The translations under genes were made by a program, and so were the position numbers. The notes beneath the pieces were generated by a model. It saw only the letters and a program-made list of their open reading frames with translations, had not been told where the DNA came from and did not search any database. This document shows, in pieces, positions 43,752 to 53,158 of a stretch of 64,000 bases of DNA; within the stretch, counting starts at the first letter, position 1, and each line of letters starts with the position of its first letter. The stretch comes from Nostoc foliaceum FACHB-393 (GTDB lineage Bacteria; Cyanobacteriota; Cyanobacteriia; Cyanobacteriales; Nostocaceae): assembly GCF_014698505.1 (NCBI RefSeq), contig NZ_JACJTD010000034.1:20851-84850 (forward strand), written 5' to 3'.

Positions 43752-44771
43752 TCACGCCTTCAGACTCAGAGCTACTTTACGGGCGAGTTCAACCATCCGG
43801 TTGGCATAGCCCCATTCGTTGTCATACCAAGCGAGTATTTTGACTTGCGTCTCGTTTACCACCATTGTGGAAAGGGCATCAATGATGGAAGATCGAGGAT
43901 CGTCTTTGTAGTCGATAGAAACTAAAGGACGTTCTTCATATCCCAAAATCCCTTTGAGCGGTGCTTGCTCTGAAGCTGCTTTTAGTAAGCTATTAATTTC
44001 TTCTACTGTGGTGGGTCGCACAACTTCAAACACGCAGTCTGTCAGAGAAGCATTGAGCAATGGCACCCGTACTGCCAAACCATTGAGTTTGCCGTTGAGT
44101 TCGGGATAAATCAACCCGATCGCAGTTGCCGATCCAGTAGTGGTAGGAATCAGAGATAAACTGGTAGCTCTTGCGCGGCGCAGATCCTTGTGAGCGGCAT
44201 CCACGATAGTCTGAGTATTGGTGTTGTCATGGATTGTGGTAATAATTCCATGTTTAATGCCCAAGCCTTCATGGATCACCTTCACAACTGGAGCCAAACA
44301 GTTAGTTGTACAAGAAGCCGCAGTTAACAGATGATGCTTTTCTGGCTCATAAAGTTGGTCATTAACCCCCATGACAATATTCAAGGCTTCTTCCTTCACC
44401 GGAGCAGCCACAATTACCTTCTGTACTCCCCGTTTAAAATACGGATCTAGAGTGGCAGGAGTCCTAAATTTACCAGAGCATTCCAGCACGAGATCAACGC
44501 CTAACTCTTCCCAAAGGACTTCACCCGGTTGGGAATACTCACTAAAGCTGAGGGGTGTGCCATCAATGAGAATGCGCTCATTGTTTTGTGCTTCTACTTC
44601 CGGTGCCCAACGCCCGTGGACAGAATCAAATTTGAGCAAATGAGCAGCTGTTACTGCCCCGCCTTTAATCTCATTAATATGGACAAACTCAAGCTCTGAC
44701 CAACCCCAAGCAGCCCGCAGAGCTAGCCGTCCAATTCTGCCAAATCCGTTGATGCCAACACGTACTCTCAT
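43752..44771 (-). CDS. ArsJ-associated glyceraldehyde-3-phosphate dehydrogenase
   Basis: A 339-residue type I GAPDH: Rossmann start VGINGFGRIGRLALRAAW, catalytic Cys154 in AASCTTNC, and WYDNEWGYANRMVELA at the end. The gene neighbourhood (arsJ directly downstream, arsenic operon) points to use of arsenate in place of phosphate to make the exported arseno-ester, rather than to a glycolytic role. It is 82 bases upstream of arsJ. Confidence 0.93.
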   Translation of the reverse strand: MRVRVGINGFGRIGRLALRAAWGWSELEFVHINEIKGGAVTAAHLLKFDSVHGRWAPEVEAQNNERILIDGTPLSFSEYSQPGEVLWEELGVDLVLECSGKFRTPATLDPYFKRGVQKVIVAAPVKEEALNIVMGVNDQLYEPEKHHLLTAASCTTNCLAPVVKVIHEGLGIKHGIITTIHDNTNTQTIVDAAHKDLRRARATSLSLIPTTTGSATAIGLIYPELNGKLNGLAVRVPLLNASLTDCVFEVVRPTTVEEINSLLKAASEQAPLKGILGYEERPLVSIDYKDDPRSSIIDALSTMVVNETQVKILAWYDNEWGYANRMVELARKVALSLKA

Positions 44772-44799
44772 CAGTTTTCCTAAGTTTATTTAAATCCAG

Positions 44800-44886
44800 G
44801 ACTTACGCAAAAACCCTCTACAACTCTTATTACTTGGCGCACTTGGCGTACTTGGCGGTTCGTTTTTTCATGATTTTGCGTAAGTC
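44800..44886. repeat. 87-bp inverted-repeat element with GACTTACGCAAAA ends
   Basis: Perfect 13-bp terminal inverted repeats: GACTTACGCAAAA on the left, TTTTGCGTAAGTC on the right. Inside is a TTGGCGnAC direct repeat. It lies between the pstS-like gene and the GAPDH gene. There is no coding capacity. Confidence 0.8.
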
Positions 44887-45035
44887 TTAAAATCAACAAA
44901 ATCTGAGTTTGTGAATGCATCCTCAATTAATGGGTAGCAGCAAACTGATTCATTAGTGCTTACTACGAACCTATTAAAACTTTTGCGATCAACCGCTATT
45001 AGTTTTGTAAAAGTCAGTATTCTTGAGTGAAACTA

Positions 45036-46094
45036 CTACTTCTTTTCTAGCTTCAACAAATCACTAATTTGGAAGTTTATCTGCTCCTTACCTGCAAATA
45101 CTGTTCCTTCTTTACCAGCTTGAAAGTGTTTTTCTGACAGTTCATAGGCTTCACTAGGTAAAGGCACATACCCAACCGAACTAGTTGTTATTGGAGCGTA
45201 CTTTAGGTAATAATCTACAAATTCTTTGAGTTCTGGCTGATTTTGTAAAGACTGAGCATTAACATAAATCAACAAAGGTCGAGCTAATGGCTGATATTCA
45301 GCTTTTTCAACAGTTTCAGTTGATGGCAATACTGCTCCTTTACCGCTATCAATTGCAAGAGGTTTTAACCGACTTTTGTTGTCTTCGTAATAAGCAAGCC
45401 CAAAATAACCCAAGGCATTAGGATCTGTGCCAACTCCACGCACTAGAGCGAGATCATCTTCACTGGAGATGTAGTCAGTGCGGCTGGCTCTCGTTTTACC
45501 AACAATAGCTTCTGTAAAGTAATCAAAAGTACCAGACTGACCGCCAGCACCATACAGCTTAATTGGTTGATCCGGCCAAGACGATCGCACTTGGTTCCAA
45601 CGAGTGATTTTTCCTTGGGCTTCTGGTTCCCAAAGCTTTTTCAATTCGGCTACGGTAATATCTTTTGCCCAGGTATTTTGGGAATTCACCGCAACAGTCA
45701 GCGCATCAAAGGCAACGGGAAGCTCGATAAACTTGACACCATTTTTGTTGCAAGCTTCTATCTCTGCTTTCAGGATAGGACGCGAGGCATTGCTGATGTC
45801 TGTCTCTTTGTTACAGAATTTCTTAAATCCCGCACTAGTACCGGAAAAGCTTAGGAGAACTTGTCCTTTGTACTGCTGCTTGTTTTGTTGAAACTGGTTA
45901 GCGATCGCCTCTGCGATCGGATAGACTGTGCTAGAACCATCAATCTTTATTGCTCTCACTTTTGTCGCATCACTGACTTCTGCAACCTTGGGCGATTGCT
46001 GAGTTGGAGTAGATAAATTAGATGTGGCTGTGCAACTAGTCGCAAAAGCCAACACTCCAAATACAAGAGCTAATTTCTTTGCTATTGCGTTCAT
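45036..46094 (-). CDS. PstS-family phosphate (arsenate-linked) substrate-binding lipoprotein
   Basis: A 352-residue periplasmic binding protein of the PstS/SphX type: lipobox ending in ATSC near residue 21, IKIDGSSTVYPIAEAIANQF, FSGTSAGFKKFC, and AGGQSGTFDYFTE with the phosphate-binding Ser/Thr/Gly. It sits between arsR and the GAPDH gene in the arsenic operon, as in several known clusters; it may bind phosphate or discriminate it from arsenate. No permease partners lie nearby. ATG 46094 is preferred over GTG 46103, with GGTGAGG just upstream. Confidence 0.88.
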   Translation of the reverse strand: MNAIAKKLALVFGVLAFATSCTATSNLSTPTQQSPKVAEVSDATKVRAIKIDGSSTVYPIAEAIANQFQQNKQQYKGQVLLSFSGTSAGFKKFCNKETDISNASRPILKAEIEACNKNGVKFIELPVAFDALTVAVNSQNTWAKDITVAELKKLWEPEAQGKITRWNQVRSSWPDQPIKLYGAGGQSGTFDYFTEAIVGKTRASRTDYISSEDDLALVRGVGTDPNALGYFGLAYYEDNKSRLKPLAIDSGKGAVLPSTETVEKAEYQPLARPLLIYVNAQSLQNQPELKEFVDYYLKYAPITTSSVGYVPLPSEAYELSEKHFQAGKEGTVFAGKEQINFQISDLLKLEKK

Positions 46095-46138
46095 TGACCT
46101 CACCGTTAGGGGTAATTTTGAAAGTATGTTTATATCAT

Positions 46139-46154
46139 TTCAAAAAAACTTGAT
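46139..46154. promoter_or_regulatory. Probable ArsR operator 1
   Basis: TTCAAAAAAACTTGAT is a dyad of the form (A/T)TCAA-n6-TTGAT, with one mismatch at the outer edge. It has the same core as operator 2, 53 bases away (about five helical turns). It lies just upstream of the pstS-like gene, where the arsenic operon promoter should be. Confidence 0.7.
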
Positions 46155-46191
46155 GTGTCAATATAAAGCATAGCACTATACATAAAAATTC

Positions 46192-46207
46192 ATCAAAAAA
46201 ACTTGAT
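46192..46207. promoter_or_regulatory. Probable ArsR operator 2
   Basis: ATCAAAAAAACTTGAT has perfect ATCAA...TTGAT arms, matching the type of dyad bound by ArsR/SmtB repressors in cyanobacteria. It is between arsR and the pstS-like gene. Together with operator 1 it probably mediates As(III)-inducible expression of the five genes downstream. Confidence 0.75.
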
Positions 46208-46285
46208 GCATTAAATAAATTAATTCAGCGCCAACGGAATCAGTCGTAATTGACACTTATAGGGCTTAAAGCTCTAAACTCTTTC

Positions 46286-46609
46286 TTAATCGCAGCAGGA
46301 ACGAGCAGATGAAATTATAGAATTATGGCTAAAATCTGCCAGATATTCCTCTAAAACACTAAATTGGGACAGATTCAAACTGTAATAAATCCAGCGTCCT
46401 TCCTGACGGGAGTTAACTAAGCCAGCTTCCTTGAGGGTTTTCAGGTGAAAAGATAGTTTCGATTGATTTACCCCCAAGGCTTCGCACAAATCACATACAC
46501 ATAATTCTCGCTGTCGTAGCAATTCCAGCACACTAATCCTGAGTGGATCAGAAAGAGCATGAAAGCCAGCAGCAATTAAATGAGGAATAGTAGCAGAGGG
46601 GGTTGGCAT
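46286..46609 (-). CDS. arsR: ArsR/SmtB family arsenic-responsive repressor
   Basis: A 107-residue winged-helix repressor. The HTH region GVNQSKLSFHLKTLKEAGLV is preceded by the metalloid-site motif ELCVCDLCE with Cys37, Cys39 and Cys42, and the C-terminus ends ARSCCD with two more cysteines. It releases DNA on As(III) or Sb(III) binding. ATG 46609 is chosen; TTG 46612 would add one residue. It is the first gene of the arsenic operon region, followed by two operator-like dyads. Confidence 0.94.
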   Translation of the reverse strand: MPTPSATIPHLIAAGFHALSDPLRISVLELLRQRELCVCDLCEALGVNQSKLSFHLKTLKEAGLVNSRQEGRWIYYSLNLSQFSVLEEYLADFSHNSIISSARSCCD

Positions 46610-46809
46610 CAATTACAGTTTGATAAGGTTATGGTAACTCTATTGTGAACTAGAAACTATAGTTTAGGTGCGTAGACGTGGAGCGGCTTGTCGTCAGACA
46701 TCGCACCTAAAGCAACAAAAATATGAACTTGCATTCGTTGAAATATTATTCCCGGATATGAAAAAATACTAATTAATGCAAAATTAACAATGCTGGCATT
46801 CATAATTTC

Positions 46810-47721
46810 ATGACTCGACAACCCCATGACCAATTTGCCAAGGAATATCTAGAGGAGTTGTTAACCTCATTAGGTAAAGTAGAAACCAGCAAAGATGTTA
46901 AAAGCGAAGTTCGTGAGATAGATGTTTGGTTTGTCCCCAATGCATCCCCATCTAATACATCAGAATTGGGTTTATTGGCGAAAATGGCTGCTACGAGTTG
47001 TCTATTTGAACCGTTCCGTAATGCTCCCAGCGAAGTGGAGATTAGGAGTTGTTTATTAAAATTATATACGGTTCATGGAGATTTATTACGACAAGCGAAA
47101 CGGGAAAAACGGTCTTTGTCAGAGGGAGAATTGCCATGTTTATGGATTTTAACTCCTTCTTGTTCTCCGAGAATGCTGAACGGATTTGGTGCGAAAATTC
47201 AAGAGTCAGAGAATTGGGTTGAGGGGGTTTATTTTCTGCCAGAATTGTTGAAGGGAGCGATCGTAGCTATTAATCAGTTACCTGTTATTGAAGATACCCT
47301 ATGGTTAAGGGTTTTGGGGAAGGGAAGGACGCAAAAAGAAGCGGTAGAAGAGTTAGTTCAACTATCAGAAGGAAGTCCTAAATGGGATCAACTGTTAGAG
47401 ATTTTAGCTTCTTGGCGCAAAAATATAGAGGTGAAAGATAATGTAAATGATGAGGATAGGGAGTTGATTATGAACTTATCACCAGCTTATCTTAAGCAAC
47501 GCGAAGAATGGCGACAAGAAGGGCTGCAAGAAGGTAGTTTAGAAGGACAGCGTTTGATGGTAGCCAGTTTACTGCAAGGACGCTTTGGAAGTTTAGATGA
47601 GGAGTTATCTGGTTTGATAACCCCGATTATGGAACTTCCTCTGATGGAAAGGACTGAATTACTGCTCAATTTGTCTAATCTTTCCCGTGAGGATTTATTG
47701 GCTAGGTTGGGGAGGGATTGA
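46810..47721 (+). CDS. PD-(D/E)XK nuclease-like protein with DUF4351 tail
   Basis: The 303-residue product belongs to the cyanobacterial Rpn/transposase-like nuclease group often mislabelled flagellar assembly protein H. The N-terminal half carries EVREIDVWFVP (residues 29-39), matching the E...(D)xW core of this nuclease fold. The C-terminal part has the typical SPAYLKQREEWRQEG linker and a DUF4351-like helical end. Function unknown; relatives are found as many copies per genome. ATG 46810 follows an AT-rich leader. Its 3' segment is duplicated downstream. Confidence 0.7.
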   Translation: MTRQPHDQFAKEYLEELLTSLGKVETSKDVKSEVREIDVWFVPNASPSNTSELGLLAKMAATSCLFEPFRNAPSEVEIRSCLLKLYTVHGDLLRQAKREKRSLSEGELPCLWILTPSCSPRMLNGFGAKIQESENWVEGVYFLPELLKGAIVAINQLPVIEDTLWLRVLGKGRTQKEAVEELVQLSEGSPKWDQLLEILASWRKNIEVKDNVNDEDRELIMNLSPAYLKQREEWRQEGLQEGSLEGQRLMVASLLQGRFGSLDEELSGLITPIMELPLMERTELLLNLSNLSREDLLARLGRD

Positions 47722-47783
47722 AGTAAACAGATGTGAATAGCGAAATCTCATCCATTTTCTACTACTAAGCTAAATAGAAAAAT

Positions 47784-48008
47784 ATGAACTTATCACCAGC
47801 TTATCTTAAGCAACGGGAAGAATGGCGACAAGAAGGAGAGGTGACATTGCTACTTCGCTTACTCAGGCGACGCTTTGGGAAAATTGCTCCTGATTTAGAG
47901 CAGAGAATTACCAGTTTATCGATTCCCCAGTTGGAGGCGTTGGTGGATGCCCAGTTAGATTTCTCTAATTTAGATGATTTAGTAACCTGGTTATCAGCGC
48001 AAAGTTAA
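47784..48008 (+). pseudogene. Duplicated DUF4351 tail of the preceding gene
   Basis: A 74-residue frame starts MNLSPAYLKQREEWRQEG, nearly identical in DNA to 47469-47523 within the upstream gene, and continues with a DUF4351 domain (LLRLLRRRFGKIAPDLEQRI). It lacks the nuclease part. A third trace of the same region (GATGAGGACAGAGAGTTGAT at 48026-48045) follows. It is most likely a fragment left by recombination between paralogous copies. It could still be expressed as a small protein. Confidence 0.6.
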
Positions 48009-48131
48009 TTTCAATAGGTAAGTGATGAGGACAGAGAGTTGATTATAAATTTATGAAAAAGGGGCTTATTCCCCTATTTTGTCAAAAGGGTTAGGGAGGA
48101 TTTAATACTTCTATCTTCCTCCCTGAGCAAA

Positions 48132-51100
48132 TTACACTATTATAAAATTACTGAATCCAAGGGTTCCCGTGAATCCTGTCACCTCAATGATGGCATCGCT
48201 ATTGGCATTAAACCCGGCTGTAGCATCATTAATAGCAACAAAGGCACGGCTACCAAAGTTGAATTGAGCAGCAGAATTAGAACCAAAATTAGCAGTGGTT
48301 AAGTTGGCTGCAATTCCAGTTGCATTAAGAGTTGCAACAGTTCCCGCATTAGAGAGTTCAGATCGTGCTGTGGAAACAAGGAATAGATCATTGCCAGCAG
48401 TAGGATTGAAATCTGTAATCACATCAAAACTATTGAGGAGAGAATCAGCTAAGTTGCGGTAGTCAAAGCGATCAGATCCTGCCCCTCCAGTCAGAGTATC
48501 TTTTCCAGTTCCTCCAGTTAATCTGTCATTACCAGCACCACCATTGAAAATGTCATTACCTGTACGCCCCTCGAAAGCGTCATCATAGTTTGTGCCGGTG
48601 ATATCAAAACGTTCAATACTGGAAAACTGAACTAATTTATAATTATCACCATTATTTCCATTACGATGGTAAATTACATTAGTGCCGTATTCGCCGTTAT
48701 AACCTAAATGGATACCAACACCATTACTCTTGCTACTGTAATCAACTTGGAGTAGGTCATCGCCTTCTCCTCCATCAACTGTATCAGTGGAATATGGGCT
48801 ATAACCAGGGTTAAGGATGTCATTGCCATCACCGCCGTTTAAAACGTCACTACCTGCACCACCACTGTAAGTATCATTACCGTTATTAGCCTCGAAAACA
48901 TCGTTATATTGTGTACCAGTGATATCGTAGTTTTCTACATTAGATATAGTGACTATAGGCTGATTACCATTAGCACGGCTAAAAATGTTATTTGAACCTA
49001 GATACCGGACATGGATACCAGCACCATCATTTTTGCTGGTGTAATTTACTCGAATGACATCATTACCTGCACCGCCATCTACTGTATCTGTAGACCCAGA
49101 GGAAAAACCAGGGTCTAGAATGTCATTACCATCACCGCCTTTTAGTTCGTCACTGCCAGTACCACCATATAAATAGTCATCACCACTTCCACCACTATTG
49201 AGGTCATTACCTTCCCCTCCAAATTTGAAAACAAAACTACTTTCATTTTGTGATTGCTTCTTTGGATTACCTGTCCAGAAAATTATCTGTTCATTCTTTA
49301 GTGATAATTGGGGTTCAAGTTGATTTTTATTAACTCCATACAAAAAAGCAACTTCTTTTCCATTACCATGAGTAATTAGAGTTCCTGGTTTCAATTTATA
49401 ACCATCATCTGGATCTGATTTACTTGCATCCAAAAAAGTAAAATGATAGTCATTATCTAATGGTAATGCGAATGAATTTCCTTCTTGTATATTAAAGTCT
49501 TTTATATAAACTAGCTCATTCCATTCATCACTTCCAAAAGCTTCACCAGGAGGGTTGCTTATTACATCCTCAATTCCAAATTCTTTAATAGCATCTAAAA
49601 TAATGTCGCCAACCTCAACAACCAATAACATTGCTAGTTGCCATTCTGGCTGAGTTTTAGCTATAGCTATCAAGCCAGCAATTATATTTTTCACGCCTTT
49701 TATCGAAGACCATAATGTATCTGATTGAAAAATGTTTTCTTCAATAGCTTCTTTAGAAGAATCTGGAACTCTGGGTGAGAGTGTAAACATATAAAATGTG
49801 TCCATTCCCGAACCACCAACTAAGACATCCCGACCACTCGATTTACTATCTTCTATTGATTTAAAGAAGCGACCTGCATATAATTCATCATCTCCACCAC
49901 CACCATTTATTTGATCATTACCAGCGCCACCATCGAAGATGTCGGCATTATCACCACCTTGAAAAATGTCATCATATTCTGTACCAATGATTGAAAATTT
50001 TTCAATAGAGGAATACTTAACTAATTCAAACTTAGCACCATCACCACCACGACTGTAGATGGCATTACGGTTATATTCAGGGTTATCATAACCTAAATGG
50101 ATACCATAACCATTATTCTTACTACTGTAATTAACTCCGAGGGTGTCATAACCCGCTCCTCCATCAACAGTAACAGTGGCATGGTTATAACCAAGATTGA
50201 AGATATCATTTCCCAAACCACCTTTGAAGATATTATCTCCCCAACCATTTATGTCATGAGAAAGCACCTCAAAAACATCATCATATTGTGTGCCAGTAAT
50301 GACAAAACGTTTAATATTGAAATATTCAACTAATTGCTTATTACCATCACCACCACGACTGTAGATAGCATTACGGTTATATTCAGGGTTATCATAACCT
50401 AAATGGATACCATGACCATTATCCTTGCTAATGTAATCAGCTGCGAGAGTGGCACTGGACGGTAAATCCTGTAATCTTGCATCAACTATATCAGTGGAAT
50501 ATTGGCTATAGCCAGGGTCTATATTATCAGGACCACCATTGCTATATATTGTGTCATTGCCCTGACCACCGTAGATAAACTCTGCGGCGCCAGTGCCATA
50601 TATTATGTCATTGCCATTATTGCCGAACAGATAAGTTGTTTTACTTAGGTCGTTTGAGCCATGTATTGTGTCATTGCCATCACTGCCCTTTACTTGGGGT
50701 TTAAAGTTCCAAACCCACGAACCTAAGAAACCTTCATAGCCACCGTCAGCCCATAATTCCTCGCCAGAATTAACAGTAAAATATCTGATGTCGCCCTCTG
50801 TTCTACTCATTTCAATTTCTATCTCTTCATCCTCCAACGTCACAGTCGTTGTATCATCCTCAGCCTGCAAAACCGCTAACTCATGCTCCCTTAAACTCTT
50901 CCCTTGCACCAACCTCGCAAAAATATCCCCCTCATCCCCTGCTGCATCCGCTACATTAATTTTTGCATCAATATAATGCCCAGTTTCCTCCAGCAATACC
51001 GCCACAATAGCATCAAGATTCTGAGTATTTTGGCTAATAAAATCAGCAGCTAAATAAATCTTGCCCGTAGCTATAGCAAAAGCACCATTTGCACCATTGA

Positions 51101-51359
51101 TATCATTACGATTCACAATCTCGATAGTAGGAATACCACTAAAATTACCTTGAGCAAAACCATCAAATAATTGATTAGCTACTTCACTATCAAAATCATT
51201 ACCAAACGCAGTCTGTAACTTCTCTGTATACCCTGCATCATTTCGGAAACTGCTGAGATAATAATAGGCATTGTTTCGGACTACATTCACAATATCAAGC
51301 CATTCCTGTTGAATGGTGATATCAATTTCCAGATTGTTAGCGAAAATAATATTAGACAT
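48132..51359 (-). CDS. Large RTX-type calcium-binding repeat protein
   Basis: A 1075-residue secreted-type protein. The N-terminal domain (about 1-170) has a conserved LLEETGHYIDAKINV motif and DEGDIFARLVQGKSL, resembling a metalloprotease motif in which the first His of HEXXH is Glu. Blocks of RTX nonapeptides follow (GGDGNDILDPGFS, GGAGNDRLTGGTGKDTL and others) arranged around three or four repeats of a larger module with YDITGTQYNDVFE-like strands. The end has the T1SS-type C-terminal region. No secretion genes are adjacent. Probably calcium-binding and exported; a role in adhesion or protease activity is not shown. Confidence 0.85.
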   Translation of the reverse strand: MSNIIFANNLEIDITIQQEWLDIVNVVRNNAYYYLSSFRNDAGYTEKLQTAFGNDFDSEVANQLFDGFAQGNFSGIPTIEIVNRNDINGANGAFAIATGKIYLAADFISQNTQNLDAIVAVLLEETGHYIDAKINVADAAGDEGDIFARLVQGKSLREHELAVLQAEDDTTTVTLEDEEIEIEMSRTEGDIRYFTVNSGEELWADGGYEGFLGSWVWNFKPQVKGSDGNDTIHGSNDLSKTTYLFGNNGNDIIYGTGAAEFIYGGQGNDTIYSNGGPDNIDPGYSQYSTDIVDARLQDLPSSATLAADYISKDNGHGIHLGYDNPEYNRNAIYSRGGDGNKQLVEYFNIKRFVITGTQYDDVFEVLSHDINGWGDNIFKGGLGNDIFNLGYNHATVTVDGGAGYDTLGVNYSSKNNGYGIHLGYDNPEYNRNAIYSRGGDGAKFELVKYSSIEKFSIIGTEYDDIFQGGDNADIFDGGAGNDQINGGGGDDELYAGRFFKSIEDSKSSGRDVLVGGSGMDTFYMFTLSPRVPDSSKEAIEENIFQSDTLWSSIKGVKNIIAGLIAIAKTQPEWQLAMLLVVEVGDIILDAIKEFGIEDVISNPPGEAFGSDEWNELVYIKDFNIQEGNSFALPLDNDYHFTFLDASKSDPDDGYKLKPGTLITHGNGKEVAFLYGVNKNQLEPQLSLKNEQIIFWTGNPKKQSQNESSFVFKFGGEGNDLNSGGSGDDYLYGGTGSDELKGGDGNDILDPGFSSGSTDTVDGGAGNDVIRVNYTSKNDGAGIHVRYLGSNNIFSRANGNQPIVTISNVENYDITGTQYNDVFEANNGNDTYSGGAGSDVLNGGDGNDILNPGYSPYSTDTVDGGEGDDLLQVDYSSKSNGVGIHLGYNGEYGTNVIYHRNGNNGDNYKLVQFSSIERFDITGTNYDDAFEGRTGNDIFNGGAGNDRLTGGTGKDTLTGGAGSDRFDYRNLADSLLNSFDVITDFNPTAGNDLFLVSTARSELSNAGTVATLNATGIAANLTTANFGSNSAAQFNFGSRAFVAINDATAGFNANSDAIIEVTGFTGTLGFSNFIIV

Positions 51360-51886
51360 GATTGATTCCTGAATTTGGTATTTAGAAAATGCTTTGCGGT
51401 ATCAATAGTTATGCAAATCCTCCATTTCCCTCCTTTGTAAGGAAGGGAATGAAGTTTAAGTCCCCTTTGAAAAGCAGGGCTGTTTCATTTGATAATTTGG
51501 TTGAATTCCTAAACCGATAGCAATCCTAAATTAGTCGTGAAGATACAACCCACGCTTATAGATAAGACATAGCATTGCTACATCTCTGCAATCTGAATGA
51601 ATTTTCACAAATAGTTTAGAATTGGTAGATTTATTTAAGCACCAACATCATATACTGCCCATTGCTGAGTACAAGCCTGAGAATCACTGACTTCTTATGG
51701 CTTTCTTATGACTTGTAACTGACTTTTACGGCTTCATCAACTATTACAGGCTTAACTAAGCTTGACCATAGATAGATATGATTCGGTGAAAAATCCGATG
51801 CAGCGAAAACTTTACATAAACTTCATAAAATACCAAGGTTTTTATTTAGATACTAACAAGCATATATAAAAATAACGAACAAATTA
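51360..51886. other. Intergenic region between divergent RTX and NB-ARC genes
   Basis: No gene seen. It holds an inverted-repeat patch CCCTCCTTTGTAAGGAAGGG near 51427-51446 and AT-rich sequence elsewhere. It must contain promoters in both directions, but none can be placed. Confidence 0.5.
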
Positions 51887-53158
51887 ATGCCACGCTCATT
51901 GAGAGTACATCATCAGAGGATTAAGTATGTCAAAATTGCACTGTCTGAGAATGGATATCCCACCCAAAAATCCTTGGCTTATGAAACGGGATTATCCATA
52001 GACACAATTAGTAGATTCCTCAATTGTAAACCCGTTCTGTATGGAACCTTTGAAGAAATATGTCGGAAATTAAACCTAGATTGGAGAGAAATTTCCACTC
52101 CTGATTTTGAGCCTACTTCTCTCAAAAAAAGTATAAAAACACAGGAATTAAAAAGCAACAAATACCAAGACTGGGGAACTGCGGTTGATGTGTCAGTGTT
52201 TTATGATCGCACCCAAGAAATGGCGCAGTTAGAATCATGGATATTGCAAGATAGGTGTCGCTTGCTTACAGTATTCGGCAGGGGTGGGGTTGGTAAAACC
52301 ATTTTAGCTGCCAAGCTGGCAAAACATATCCAGGGTGAATTTGATTCTGTGATTTGGCGATCGCTCCGTCAAGCCCCATCCTTTGATGAGATAATAACTG
52401 ATTTGGTGTCTTTTGTGTCCAATCACCAAGAACCCAAACCCGACATCAACAAACTCATTTATTATCTGCGTACTTCCCGATGTCTAATTATTTTAGATAA
52501 CCTAGAAACAGTCTTAGATGTCGGTCATACTGGTAAATATCGCTCAGATTATCAAGAATATACTGAGTTAATCCGGGTAATAGCAGAAGTAGAGCATAAA
52601 AGCTGTGTAATTTTAACTACTAGAGAGAAACCAGTAGAAATGAATTTTTTGGAGGGAGCTAACCGTTAGGTTAGCTCCCTCCAATTATTTGGCTCACTCG
52701 AAGCAGCCTTTCTCATAGTGCAATCCTATCCCCTCTTGGGTACGGATGAGGATAAATATAAATTATGCAATTTATACAATAATAACCCCCTAAAAATCCG
52801 GGTAGCTGCCAATACCATCATTAACTTATTCAATAAAGATATCAACAACTTTCTAGAGCAAAATACCTTCGTATTCAGTAGTATCCGCCACTTACTCGAT
52901 CGACAATTCCATCACCTTTCGGCTTTAGAACAGCAGGTAATGTACTGGCTACAAATAAATCAGCAATTTACTACTATTAATTACTTACACACAAAAATTG
53001 TGCCTACTGTATCTAAAGCAAAACTGTTTGATGCTGTAGAAAGCTTGATTAGGCGTTCTTTAATTGAGACAGAGGTTGGTGGCTATACCCAATCACCTAT
53101 TGTAATGGAATATGTGAGAGAGGTATTTACGGAGGAAATTCTTCCTTTAATCAACTAA
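51887..53158 (+). pseudogene. NB-ARC ATPase gene interrupted by one in-frame TAG
   Basis: Two frames (51887-52669 and 52670-53158) are in the same reading frame and differ only by a TAG at 52667-52669. The first part has an HTH-like N-terminus (TQKSLAYETGLSIDTISRFL) and an NB-ARC core with GRGGVGKT and LIILDNLETVL. The second continues VSSLQLFGSLEAAFL, NNNPLKIRVAANTI, IRHLLDRQFHHLS and a winged-helix end ILPLIN, as expected for cyanobacterial STAND proteins. No C-terminal sensor repeats follow. The stop lies in the loop of a perfect hairpin. The stop may be a nonsense mutation or a site of readthrough. Confidence 0.85.
52649..52684 (+). other. Perfect 15-bp hairpin with the stop codon in its loop
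   Basis: TTGGAGGGAGCTAAC, loop CGTTAG, GTTAGCTCCCTCCAA. The loop's TAG is the only in-frame stop in the NB-ARC gene. The arms encode FLEGAN and VSSLQ, conserved residues of the family, so the hairpin is within, not inserted into, coding sequence. It is followed by TTATTT, so a transcription terminator function is conceivable. Confidence 0.85.

Noticed and set aside
52669..52718. Frameshift in the NB-ARC gene
   Set aside because: Both parts are in the same frame; only a stop codon separates them.
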